Part shown: piece by piece, positions 15,795 to 23,722 of the stretch
Layout: every line of letters starts with the position of its first letter
How positions within the stretch are numbered: the stretch's first letter is position 1
DNA from: Occultella glacieicola
GTDB lineage: Bacteria > Actinomycetota > Actinomycetes > Actinomycetales > Beutenbergiaceae
NCBI RefSeq assembly: GCF_004353825.1
Contig: NZ_SMNA01000012.1
Span: forward strand, 62,001-126,000
Direction of reading: 5' to 3'
DNA: 64,000 nucleotides
Notes under the pieces: generated by a model
What the model saw: only the letters and a program-made list of their open reading frames with translations
What the model was told of the DNA's origin: nothing
The model's database searches: none
Program-made: the position numbers and the translations under genes

Positions 15795-16979
15795 CTAGAA
15801 CCCGGTGGGCAGCCATTCCGGCTTGCGCTCGTCCACGTGGAACCGGGCGTAGTAGTCGCCCACCTGCTCGAAGTGGCGCTCGTACTTGTCCATCTTCTCC
15901 GGATCCAGTTCCACGCCCAGACCCGGGCCGGTGGGCACCGCGATGGCGCCGTCCTGGTAGGTCATCTTGCCGCCGGCGATGATGTCGTCGGTGAGGTAGT
16001 GGTAGTGCGCGTCCCCCGCGGTGGTCATCTCCGGGATGGTCGCGGCGGTGTGCAACATCGCGGCCAGCTCCACGCCGAACTCGACGCCGGAATGCATCGC
16101 CACGCCCAGCCCGAACGTGCGGCACACCGCGGCGAGGTCCTTCACCCCGCGCGGGCCCTGCCAGTAGTGGAGGTCGGTGAGCACGATGTCCACGGCGTCC
16201 ATCCGGATGGCCGGCCCGAGATCGTCGAACTTCGCCGGGTACATGTTCGTGGCGATCGGGATGCGCACCTGCGCTCGGACCGCGGCGTTGCCGACCAGCC
16301 CCCAGGCCGGGTCCTCGAACCACTCCGGGGCCACCGCCTCCAGGCGGCGCCCGATCCGTACCGCGGTGGGCACCGACCAGCCACCATTGGGATCGATCCG
16401 GAGCCGGTACTCGGCGCCGAACCGGTCCCGGCAGAGCTCGAGTACGCGCGCCTCCTCGGTCGGGTCCAGCACACCGGCCTTGAGCTTCATCGCGCTCACA
16501 CCGAGCGTCTCGTTCAGCTCCTGGCACTGGTCCGCCATGTCCTCGGCGGTGCGGTCGTCGCCGCCGCCCGGTCGGTCGTAGCGCCAGAAGAGATAGGCGA
16601 TGAACGGGACCGCCTCCCGCACGCGCCCGCCGAGCAGATCGGACATCGGCCGTCCGAGTGCCTTGCCCTGGATGTCCAGGCAGGCCATCTCGATCGCGGC
16701 GTAGAGGCGGTCGTTGGACAGGTAGTAGATGGCCCGCAGGGTCTTCAGCTTGAGCAGTTCGAGCCGGAACGGGTCCGCTCCGATGATGCGCGGACGCAGC
16801 CGTTCGAACGCACCGCGCTGGTCACCGCCGCCCACCTCCCCCAGGCCGACGATGCCCTCATCGGTGACGAGCTCCAGGATCGTACGTATGAAGTAGCCGG
16901 GATGGACGCCGGTGTTGTGCCGCAGCTTCGCGTGGGTCGGGATGGCCACGGTGCGCACCCTCATGTCCACGATCCTCAT
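15795..16979 (-). CDS. Enolase-superfamily acid-sugar dehydratase, glucarate-dehydratase-like
   Basis: 394 residues. The active site of the glucarate-dehydratase subgroup can be followed: Lys165-x-Lys167 (AMKLKAG), Asp196-x-Asn198 (RIDPN) and Glu222 (FEDP) for the magnesium ion, and the Asp269/His296 dyad (LTDLHY, AMHSG). Such enzymes remove water from an aldonate or aldarate to give a 2-keto-3-deoxy acid. Since the neighbouring lyase should release uronates, glucarate, galactarate or a related sugar acid is a plausible substrate. GAGGGAG precedes ATG 16979. It is divergent from the RraA-type aldolase gene that could take the next step. Confidence 0.9.
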   Translation of the reverse strand: MRIVDMRVRTVAIPTHAKLRHNTGVHPGYFIRTILELVTDEGIVGLGEVGGGDQRGAFERLRPRIIGADPFRLELLKLKTLRAIYYLSNDRLYAAIEMACLDIQGKALGRPMSDLLGGRVREAVPFIAYLFWRYDRPGGGDDRTAEDMADQCQELNETLGVSAMKLKAGVLDPTEEARVLELCRDRFGAEYRLRIDPNGGWSVPTAVRIGRRLEAVAPEWFEDPAWGLVGNAAVRAQVRIPIATNMYPAKFDDLGPAIRMDAVDIVLTDLHYWQGPRGVKDLAAVCRTFGLGVAMHSGVEFGVELAAMLHTAATIPEMTTAGDAHYHYLTDDIIAGGKMTYQDGAIAVPTGPGLGVELDPEKMDKYERHFEQVGDYYARFHVDERKPEWLPTGF

Positions 16980-16992
16980 CGACCACTCCCTC

Positions 16993-17062
16993 TTGTTGCA
17001 TCATTTCGAACGACACTTGCATTCATCTCAACCGATGCTACCTTGTGGTGCACTTGCCACAA
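16993..17062. promoter_or_regulatory. Divergent promoter with candidate IclR operator
   Basis: Rightward promoter: TTGCAT (17017-17022), 16 bases, TACCTT (17039-17044). Directly over the expected transcript start lies an inverted repeat, TTGTGG (17043-17048) and CCACAA (17057-17062). On the side of the enolase gene, TTGTTGCA occurs at 16993-17000; the same TTGTTGC core lies upstream of the IclR gene (19420). The 113-bp gap holds no gene. Confidence 0.6.
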
Positions 17063-17092
17063 CGCCGACCGCCACTGACGACGAGGTCACGG

Positions 17093-17791
17093 ATGAACCC
17101 CTACGAGTACGCCCTACCCGTTCCCGAACTGATCGAGCGCTACCGCAAGACCTACACCGGAGCCGTCTACGACATCCTCGACGAGATGGGGCTCCCCCAC
17201 CAGGCGCTCGCCACGGCGCTGAGGCCGGTGAAGGACCACTGGGTCGTCGCCGGCCCCGCGTTCACCATCAAGGGCATCCCGGACCCGACCGGCGACCCCG
17301 GGCTGCGCGATCGCCGCATCCATCTGTTCGAGGCGATGAAGGCCACGGGCGTGCCGATCGTGGATGTGCGGGACACGAGTTTCGACGACCAGGCCGCACA
17401 CTACGGCGAGATGAACGCCACCCTCGGCGCCGCCAACGGGGTGGTCGGCGCCGTGGTGGACGGCGGCTCTCGCGACACCCGGTTCCTGGTGGACCGCGAC
17501 TTCCCGGTCTTCTGCCGCTACCTCACCCCGGTGGAGGCGGTGAAGCGCTGGAGCTACTACGACTGGCAGATCACCGTGGGCCTGCGCGGCGCCCTCACCT
17601 CGGTTGTGCAGGTGTCGCCGGGGGACTTCATCATCGGCGATCTCGACGGCGTCGTGGTGATTCCGAGGGACGTCACCGTCGAGGTGCTGGAACGCACCGA
17701 GGAGTTGGTGCAGCGCGAGGACGAGGTGCGAGCGGAGTTCCTGGCCAGCCCTGATCCGGTGGCGGTCTATCGCAAGCATGGTCGGCTCTGA
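17093..17791 (+). CDS. RraA-fold class II aldolase (HMG/CHA aldolase family)
   Basis: 232-residue RraA-like protein. YGEMNATLGAANG is followed by VVDGGSRDTRF, with Arg127 and Asp128 at the positions used by 4-hydroxy-4-methyl-2-oxoglutarate aldolases to bind pyruvate enolate and metal. In sugar-acid clusters these proteins commonly split or decarboxylate 2-oxo acids, which suits the product of the neighbouring dehydratase. Nothing links it to RNase E inhibition, despite the family name. ATG 17093 follows GAGG at 17081-17084; an upstream GTG at 17045 lies in the operator and is less likely. Confidence 0.87.
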   Translation: MNPYEYALPVPELIERYRKTYTGAVYDILDEMGLPHQALATALRPVKDHWVVAGPAFTIKGIPDPTGDPGLRDRRIHLFEAMKATGVPIVDVRDTSFDDQAAHYGEMNATLGAANGVVGAVVDGGSRDTRFLVDRDFPVFCRYLTPVEAVKRWSYYDWQITVGLRGALTSVVQVSPGDFIIGDLDGVVVIPRDVTVEVLERTEELVQREDEVRAEFLASPDPVAVYRKHGRL

Positions 17792-17794
17792 CCC

Positions 17795-18553
17795 ATGCCG
17801 ACCGCAGTCGGGGCCCGCACGGCACTGATCACCGGATCCACGAGTGGGATCGGGGCGGCGATCGCCGACGCCCTGGAAGGTGCGGGCGCCACCGTCGTTC
17901 GGCATGGACTGCCGGGCCCGACGGCGGAGGGCGGCCCGAGCGGGTCGGTCACCCAGGAGCTCGGGGTCGGCCCGACGGCGCCGTTCGAGCACGATCTTTC
18001 CGTCGAGGGCGCCGGGGCAGCCCTGGCCGCCGACACGCTGCGCCGCGGCCCCGTGGACATCCTGGTCCACGCGGCGTCGGTCCAGGTCCGCGCCGCGTGG
18101 ACCGACATCAGCCCCGCCGACGCCCGGCGCCAGCTCCAGGTGAACCTGCTCTCGGCCGTCGAACTGTTGCAGGTGCTGGTGCCCCCGATGGCAGAGCGGG
18201 GATGGGGCCGGATCCTGGCGATCGGGAGCGTGCAGCAACGTACGCCGCACCCGCAGATGGCGATCTACGCGGCGACCAAAGCAGCCCAGCACAACCTGCT
18301 GCTCGGCCTCGCAAAGCAACTCGCGCCGTCGGGCATCACGGCGAACACGCTCTCACCCGGCGTGATCGAGACGCCGCGCAACGAGGCGGCCCTGTCCGAA
18401 GCGGCCTACCGTGCACGAGTCCTCGAGGCCATCCCCGTCGGCCGGATCGGCCGCGCGGAGGACCTCGTCGCCACCGCGCTGCTGCTCTGCTCGGACGCGT
18501 CCGGCTACCTCACCGGGCAGGACCTGGTGGTCGACGGCGGCATGTCACTGTGA
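17795..18553 (+). CDS. Short-chain dehydrogenase/reductase
   Basis: 252 residues with TGSTSGIG at 13-20 for NAD(P), Asn117, and the catalytic Ser145, Tyr158 and Lys162. It ends in LTGQDLVVDGGMSL, usual for the classical SDR family. It starts three bases after the RraA-type aldolase stop and is therefore co-transcribed, likely oxidising or reducing a sugar acid in the same route. A Pro/Gly-rich insertion at about 39-60 replaces the stretch that normally fixes cofactor choice, so NAD versus NADP is not clear. Confidence 0.9.
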   Translation: MPTAVGARTALITGSTSGIGAAIADALEGAGATVVRHGLPGPTAEGGPSGSVTQELGVGPTAPFEHDLSVEGAGAALAADTLRRGPVDILVHAASVQVRAAWTDISPADARRQLQVNLLSAVELLQVLVPPMAERGWGRILAIGSVQQRTPHPQMAIYAATKAAQHNLLLGLAKQLAPSGITANTLSPGVIETPRNEAALSEAAYRARVLEAIPVGRIGRAEDLVATALLLCSDASGYLTGQDLVVDGGMSL

Positions 18554-18557
18554 GCCC

Positions 18558-19346
18558 TCAGCCGGACAGCGCTCCGGAGACCTCTCCGGCCACCCGCGCC
18601 ACGGCGGCGCCGAGTTCGTCGACCCTCGGGTCCACCCGGAATGACGGGCCTGCGAGCGTGATGGCGGCGATCGGCTCGCCGCGCGGGTCGGTGATAGCGG
18701 CGGCCAGGCGGGTCACGTCGTCGTGGCGGTCCACGGCCGCCCAGCCGCGGATCCGGGCCTGGCGCACGTCGGCGCGCACCTCCTCCAGGTCGAGCGCCGC
18801 GTGGCTCACGGCGGCGTTCGCACGGATCTGATCCAGGAGCCGATCCCGGTCGGCCTCCCCCATCGTGGCCAGGATGGCACGCCCCATCGCCGTGCGCTGC
18901 AACGGTGTCCTGGTGCCGATCACGGACTGGACGGTGACCGTCTGCCCGGACTGCTCCTGTGCCACGTAGACCACGTGCACCCCCTCGCGCACGGCCAGGT
19001 ACACGGTCTCCCCTGTGGCATCGCGCAGGCCCATCAGCTGCGGCCGGGCCAGACCCACCAGGTCCTCGTGATCGGCCCGATAGGCCTGCGCCAGCCACAG
19101 ACACCGGGACCCGAGGACGTAACGCCGGTCGCGAGCGCGCTGCTGGACGTAGCCGAGCTCGCGCATCGTGGCCAGCAGACGGGACGCGGTGCTTTTGTCG
19201 GTGCCGACCTTCGCGGCCACGTCGGTCACGCCGATCCCGTCTCCCGCAGCTGCGACCAGTTCCAGGACGGACAGGCCGCGCACCAGGGTGCTGGCCGCCG
19301 CCGGGACCGCGGCGGTCGGACCCTGTGGCGCCTGTGCTCGTGGCAT
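18558..19346 (-). CDS. IclR-family transcriptional regulator
   Basis: 262 residues: a winged helix at about 25-80 (LSVLELVAAAGDGIGVTDVA, DKSTASRLLATM) and the IclR effector domain to the end. Members respond to small acids such as ketogluconates, aromatic acids or uronate products. It converges with the RraA-SDR operon, with only four bases between the stops. GAGGAGA precedes ATG 19346. It probably controls the enolase and RraA-SDR operons, since similar TTGTTGC-containing sites occur in front of these and of itself. Confidence 0.92.
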   Translation of the reverse strand: MPRAQAPQGPTAAVPAAASTLVRGLSVLELVAAAGDGIGVTDVAAKVGTDKSTASRLLATMRELGYVQQRARDRRYVLGSRCLWLAQAYRADHEDLVGLARPQLMGLRDATGETVYLAVREGVHVVYVAQEQSGQTVTVQSVIGTRTPLQRTAMGRAILATMGEADRDRLLDQIRANAAVSHAALDLEEVRADVRQARIRGWAAVDRHDDVTRLAAAITDPRGEPIAAITLAGPSFRVDPRVDELGAAVARVAGEVSGALSG

Positions 19347-19396
19347 GTCTCTCCTCACTCGCACGCGACAGGTTTCCGCCAGTGCTGTCGCCCTAG

Positions 19397-19432
19397 TTGT
19401 GTTGCGCTTACGGTGGCAGTTGTTGCGACAAC
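19397..19432. promoter_or_regulatory. Candidate IclR autoregulatory sites
   Basis: TTGTGTTGCGC at 19397-19407 and the near-palindrome GTTGTTGCGACAAC at 19419-19432 lie 50-86 bases upstream of the IclR start, in the 140-bp gap before the XylR-type gene. The second has GTTGT and ACAAC arms around TGCG, a size usual for IclR sites. Assignment rests on similarity to the sites at 16993 and 17043. Confidence 0.5.
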
Positions 19433-19486
19433 AGCAATTACCGACCTTCGGTCAGGGTACTCCCCGTCGCTGAGCACCTGCCGCGA

Positions 19487-20668
19487 TCAACGATGCGAGT
19501 CCGCGGGTATCGAGGTCCCGCGCACGTCCCTCCGGTATTGTCCCGGCGACCTGCCGGTCACGCGCTTGAACGCCACTCCCATGTACTCGCTGTGCCGGAA
19601 CCCCAGCCGCTCGGCCACCTGCGGCAGCGTCAGATCTGTCGTCGACAGCAGGTCCGCCACTCGTTCCATCCGGACCCGGGTGATCTCGGCATGGACCGTA
19701 CGCCCGAGTTCCTGCACGAACCGTTGGTCGAGGGCACGCCGCGACGAGCCCACGTGCCGCAGGACGTCGCCGACGACAACCTCGTGGTGCGCACGATCGC
19801 GGACGAACCGCAGGGCGGACACCACCTGAGGGTCGTCGACCGAGAGGATGTCTGACGACTGCCGTGCCACGATCCGAATCGGTGGGATCAGCCGCAGGCC
19901 CGGCTCCAGGACCTCGCCCGCCATCATCCGGTCGAGCATCGCAGCCGCGAGATGACCGGTCCGGGTGGTGTCCGGCTGGATACTCGACAGTGATGGCGAT
20001 GTCAGCGTCGCGATCAACTCGTCGTTGTCCACCCCGAGCACCGCCACCGCGTCCGGCACCGGGATGTCGGCCAGCCGGCAGGCTTCAAGGATCTCCTGCC
20101 CGGCAATGTCGTAGCAGCCCAGCACGCCCACTGGCTTCGGCAGGGCCCCGAGCCAACCTGCCAGCGCTTGCCGGTCCCGCGACCGCATCCCCGACCGCCG
20201 CATCGCGAACACCCGCGCGTTCCCACCACGCTCCGCCACGTGGTGAACGAACCGCTCCGCGCGCACCCGCGACCACCCGAACCGGTCGTCGCCGCAGAAC
20301 GCGAACTCACGCACGCCTCGCTCGGCGAAGTGCTCCACCGCGATTCGCGCGATGTCGTCGTCGTCGGTCTCGGCCCCGGGGAGCTCCGGCACCAGTCTCG
20401 CGGCCGACAGATCCACCGTGGGCAACCCCAGCTCGCGCACCAGGTCTGCCGTCTCGGTGTTCTCGACTCGTGCGATCAGTCCGTCTCCCTGCCACCCCTC
20501 CAGCCACGAGAAGTCGGTCTCGCTCCGGCTGTGCTCTGCCACATACAGCGACCAACCGTGGTGCGCACGCACGTACGTCCGGATCCCGGCGAGCAGCCCT
20601 CGCGCATACGCGTTCGAGGTCTCGATGAGCAGCGCCACCTGACGGACCGGATGGGCAGCGGCCGTCAT
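19487..20668 (-). CDS. XylR-type AraC-family regulator, first copy
   Basis: 393 residues. An N-terminal LacI-like sugar-binding domain (about 10-275; VALLIETSNAYARGLLAGI, CYDIAGQEIL, VLGVDNDELIATL) is joined to a C-terminal AraC DNA-binding domain (about 290-385; LPQVAERLGFRHSEYMGVAF, then GRSPGQYRRD). This order is that of E. coli XylR, an activator responding to a free sugar. It is divergent from the importer cassette beginning at 20893. A second copy is encoded at 38489-39667, with the same TDFSWLEGW and RLVPELPGAETDDD strings. ATG 20668 has no clear ribosome-binding site. Confidence 0.93.
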   Translation of the reverse strand: MTAAAHPVRQVALLIETSNAYARGLLAGIRTYVRAHHGWSLYVAEHSRSETDFSWLEGWQGDGLIARVENTETADLVRELGLPTVDLSAARLVPELPGAETDDDDIARIAVEHFAERGVREFAFCGDDRFGWSRVRAERFVHHVAERGGNARVFAMRRSGMRSRDRQALAGWLGALPKPVGVLGCYDIAGQEILEACRLADIPVPDAVAVLGVDNDELIATLTSPSLSSIQPDTTRTGHLAAAMLDRMMAGEVLEPGLRLIPPIRIVARQSSDILSVDDPQVVSALRFVRDRAHHEVVVGDVLRHVGSSRRALDQRFVQELGRTVHAEITRVRMERVADLLSTTDLTLPQVAERLGFRHSEYMGVAFKRVTGRSPGQYRRDVRGTSIPADSHR

Positions 20669-20778
20669 GCCAGAAATCGAAGGAAGTCGGCTATATATCG
20701 CATCGCAGCGGCGCCACCCGTCTCCCTAGCATTGAGGGCAGACGGTAACAGCCGGCCCGGTGACGAAGCCTCGGAGCC

Positions 20779-20839
20779 ATCCCATGAACCCTGGGATACT
20801 CCGACCGTGTAATTTTTCTCATGGGAGCACATAATCCCA
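20779..20839. promoter_or_regulatory. Symmetrical operator cluster for the XylR-type regulator
   Basis: Four TCCCA/TGGGA half-sites: ATCCCA (20779-20784) with TGGGAT (20792-20797), and TGGGA (20822-20826) with TCCCA (20835-20839). The outer pair extends to TCCCATGA at 20780-20787 and its exact complement TCATGGGA at 20819-20826, so the whole block is symmetrical. It precedes the first permease gene and lies within the 224-bp divergent gap 20669-20892, which has no gene. TATATA near 20692-20697 may be the -10 for the regulator itself. Confidence 0.65.
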
Positions 20840-20892
20840 CAGGATGCCTACCGGCACCCGCACCTGTCAGCAACGACGCGAACGGGAACCAC

Positions 20893-21846
20893 ATGACCAC
20901 CACCATCTTGGAAGGCCAACGCCTCCGGGCTCCGTCGGAACCACCACGACGGCGCCCGGCCGGTCGCCGCGCGATCGCGCCCTACCTTTTCCTGACGCCA
21001 TGGCTCATCGGCCTGCTCGCGTTCGTGGTCGGGCCCATGATCGTCTCGCTCTACCTGTCCATGACGGACTACAACTTCCTGCAGGACCCCACGTTCGTGG
21101 GGTTCGACAACTACGTCCGCATGTTCACCAGCGATCCTCGCTACCTCGCCTCGGTCGGCGTGACGGCGGTCTACGTGCTGGTGTCGGTGCCGCTGCAACT
21201 CGCCTTCGCGCTCGGGCTGGCACTGCTGCTCGATCGTGCGATCGCGGGCATCGCGATCTATCGCGCAGTCTTCTACCTGCCCTCGCTCATCGGATCGAGC
21301 GTGGCGGTCGCGGTGCTGTGGCGCACCGTCTTCGGCGCCGACGGCCTCGTCAACTCCGCACTGGGCCTGCTCGGGATCGAGTCCACCCGCAGCTGGGTCG
21401 GCAACCCCGACACCGCGCTCATGACGATCATCGCGCTCAACGTCTGGACCTTCGGGTCACCGATGATCATCTTCCTCGCCGGCCTGCGCCAGATCCCGCG
21501 TTCGTACTACGAGGCCGCGGAGGTCGACGGCGCCGGCCCGGTCCGGCGGTTCCTCAACATCACCGTCCCGCTGCTGACGCCGATCGTCTTCTTCAACCTC
21601 ATCCTGCAGACGATCTACGCCTTCCAGGCGTTCGTGCCGGCCTACATCGTCAGCAACGGCTCGGGTGGCCCCGCCGACTCCACCCTCTTCTACACGCTCT
21701 ACCTGTATCAGCAGGGCTTCACGAGCTTCCAGATGGGCTACGCCTCCGCGATGGCGTGGGTGCTGCTGGCCGTCATCGCGATCGTCACCGGCATCAACTT
21801 CCTGCTCTCGAAGTACTGGGTCTTCTACGGGGACGGTGACCGATGA
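20893..21846 (+). CDS. CUT1 ABC importer permease, MalF type
   Basis: 317-residue permease: cytoplasmic N-terminus to about residue 33, then six helices, with the YEAAEVDGAG docking loop. It is clearly paralogous to the permease at 43118-44113 (both share GSSVA-AVLWR and NVWTFGSPMIIFLAGLRQ). ATG 20893 is taken because the frame upstream (to 20821) covers the operator block; only a weak GGGAA precedes it. Its stop overlaps the second permease start. The binding protein of this importer is probably the one at 25608-26924. Confidence 0.92.
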   Translation: MTTTILEGQRLRAPSEPPRRRPAGRRAIAPYLFLTPWLIGLLAFVVGPMIVSLYLSMTDYNFLQDPTFVGFDNYVRMFTSDPRYLASVGVTAVYVLVSVPLQLAFALGLALLLDRAIAGIAIYRAVFYLPSLIGSSVAVAVLWRTVFGADGLVNSALGLLGIESTRSWVGNPDTALMTIIALNVWTFGSPMIIFLAGLRQIPRSYYEAAEVDGAGPVRRFLNITVPLLTPIVFFNLILQTIYAFQAFVPAYIVSNGSGGPADSTLFYTLYLYQQGFTSFQMGYASAMAWVLLAVIAIVTGINFLLSKYWVFYGDGDR

Positions 21847-22706
21847 GCGCCGCCGACCTCGCCGACGCCCCGCGGCGCCAGAGCTCGCTCACCCGCCGCG
21901 TCGCGATGCACGTGCTGCTCATCCTCCTCGCGCTCGGGATGCTCTACCCGCTGCTGTGGATGATCGTCAGCTCGCTGCGGGAGAACTCCGCGATCTTCAG
22001 CGACGCCTCGCTCGCGCTGCGCAACCTCAGCCTCGACAACTACAGCCGCGGCTGGGACGCCCAGCAGAACTCCTTCGCCACCTACTTCGGCAACAGCTTC
22101 CTGATCACCGGGCTCGCGATCGTCGCGAACATCGCCGCCTGCTCCCTCACCGCCTACGCCTTCGCCCGCATGACCTTCCGCCTGAAGGCGTTCTTCATGG
22201 CGATCCTGCTCGGCACGATCATGCTGCCCGAGCACGTCACGATCGTGCCCCAGTACGTGCTGTTCTCCGAGCTCGGCTGGTTGAACACCTTCCTGCCGCT
22301 CACGGTGCCGAAGTTCTTCGCCACCGAGGCCTTCTTCGTGTTCCTCATCGTGCAGTTCATGCGCGGCATCCCCCGCGACATCGACGAGGCCGCCGCACTC
22401 GACGGCTGCGGCCCGTTCCAGACCTACTCGCGCATCATGCTGCCCCTCATCACGCCGGCCCTGGCGACGACGGCGATCTTCTCCTTCATCTGGACCTGGA
22501 ACGACTTCTTCCGCCCGCTCATCTTCCTCACCGACAACAGCCTCTTCACCGTCCCGCTGGCGGTGCGACTGTTCGCCGACATCGGCGGCACGGACTGGGG
22601 GGCGCTCTTCGCGATGTCGGTGCTCTCACTGCTACCGATCTTCATCTTCTTCGTCTTCGGTCAGCGCTACCTGATCCGCGGCATCGCAACCACGGGACTG
22701 AAGTGA
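21843..22706 (+). CDS. CUT1 ABC importer permease, MalG type
   Basis: 287 residues, ATGA overlap with the upstream permease. First helix at about 18-40, the PLLWMIVSSLR turn, and the DEAAALDGCG loop for the ATPase. It is paralogous to the permease at 44110-44982; both contain the stretch FLPL-VPKF-ATEAFFVF and end in TTGLK, while the other importers here end in GA-K or VKG. The 3' end overlaps the next gene as GTGA. Confidence 0.93.
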   Translation: MSAADLADAPRRQSSLTRRVAMHVLLILLALGMLYPLLWMIVSSLRENSAIFSDASLALRNLSLDNYSRGWDAQQNSFATYFGNSFLITGLAIVANIAACSLTAYAFARMTFRLKAFFMAILLGTIMLPEHVTIVPQYVLFSELGWLNTFLPLTVPKFFATEAFFVFLIVQFMRGIPRDIDEAAALDGCGPFQTYSRIMLPLITPALATTAIFSFIWTWNDFFRPLIFLTDNSLFTVPLAVRLFADIGGTDWGALFAMSVLSLLPIFIFFVFGQRYLIRGIATTGLK

Positions 22707-23722
22707 GCACGGCGGAGAAGGTGCGGGTCGCCGTCGTCGGCGCCGGATCGTTCGGGCAGGCGCACCTGCGGGCCTACGCCCAGCTCGAGCGGGCCGACGT
22801 GGCGTGGGTCTGCGATGCAGACGTCGACGCCGCCCGGCGGACTGCCGCCGAGTTCGACGTCCCGCACGTCGCCACCGACCTGGCCGCCGTGCTGGCCGAC
22901 CACGAGGTCCAGGTGGTCGATCTCGTGACCCCGGTCGCGCTGCACGCCCCGCAGGCGACGGCCGCTCTGCAGGCCGGCCGATCGGTCATCTGCGAGAAGC
23001 CGATGGCGCTGGACCTGTCGGAGGCGCTCCTACTCGCCGACGTCGCCGCGTCCTCGCCCGGAGCGCTGCTGGTCAAGTACCACCAGCGGTTCGACCCCGT
23101 GCACGAGCGGATGCGAGACCTTCTCGCCGAAGGCACCCACGGCACCGGGCTCGTCGCCCATATCGAGATCCTCGGTGACCACCTGGCTGCCCTGCGCTCA
23201 CGCGAGCACTGGCGCGGTGACCCGCGCATGACCGGCGGCGGCTGCCTGTTCGAGTCGGGCTCACACCTCATCGACCTTGCTCACTTCTGGTTCGGACCCG
23301 CCGCCCGGGTCACGGCGACCACCCACCAGCTCGCGGCCGACAACCCGGACAAGGGCGAGGACACCGCCACCCTGGTGGTGCAGTTCGCGAGCGGCGCCGT
23401 CATGACGCTCGTCGGGTTCTGGGGGGCACCGGGATGGGACTGGCGCAAGGAGGTCTTCACCTCCCGCCAGGTGCGGCTGTCGGTCGAGACCGGAGACAGC
23501 AACGCCCTCCGGCTGCGCGAGCGTGACGGCACCGACCGGGTGCTCGCGGTCGAGGACGACTGGTTCGCCCGCTCCGTGCGCCGCTCGCTGGCCCACGCAC
23601 TCGACTGCGCCGCCGGCGACGCCCGTCCGCAGGTGACCGTCGACGACGCGCTCGCCTCGATGCGCACCCTCGATGCGGCCTACCGCTCGGCACGAGAGGG
23701 GCGGACCGTTGAACTGGCGTGA
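22703..23722 (+). CDS. Gfo/Idh/MocA-family oxidoreductase
   Basis: 339 residues from GTG 22703. GAGSFG at 13-18 binds the nicotinamide cofactor; CEKPMA carries the canonical Glu98-Lys99-Pro100; GGGCLFESGSHLIDLAHFW has the conserved Asp and His used in catalysis. Family members oxidise or reduce a hydroxyl of a sugar, inositol or glycoside. Overlaps on both sides place it firmly in the importer operon. It belongs to the typical branch of the family, unlike the paralogue at 27786-28877. Substrate unknown. Confidence 0.92.
   Translation: MSTAEKVRVAVVGAGSFGQAHLRAYAQLERADVAWVCDADVDAARRTAAEFDVPHVATDLAAVLADHEVQVVDLVTPVALHAPQATAALQAGRSVICEKPMALDLSEALLLADVAASSPGALLVKYHQRFDPVHERMRDLLAEGTHGTGLVAHIEILGDHLAALRSREHWRGDPRMTGGGCLFESGSHLIDLAHFWFGPAARVTATTHQLAADNPDKGEDTATLVVQFASGAVMTLVGFWGAPGWDWRKEVFTSRQVRLSVETGDSNALRLRERDGTDRVLAVEDDWFARSVRRSLAHALDCAAGDARPQVTVDDALASMRTLDAAYRSAREGRTVELA

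Noticed and set aside
17093-17791. RraA-like protein as a regulator of RNase E
   Set aside because: The pyruvate-binding Arg and metal Asp of the aldolase branch are present and the setting is catabolic.
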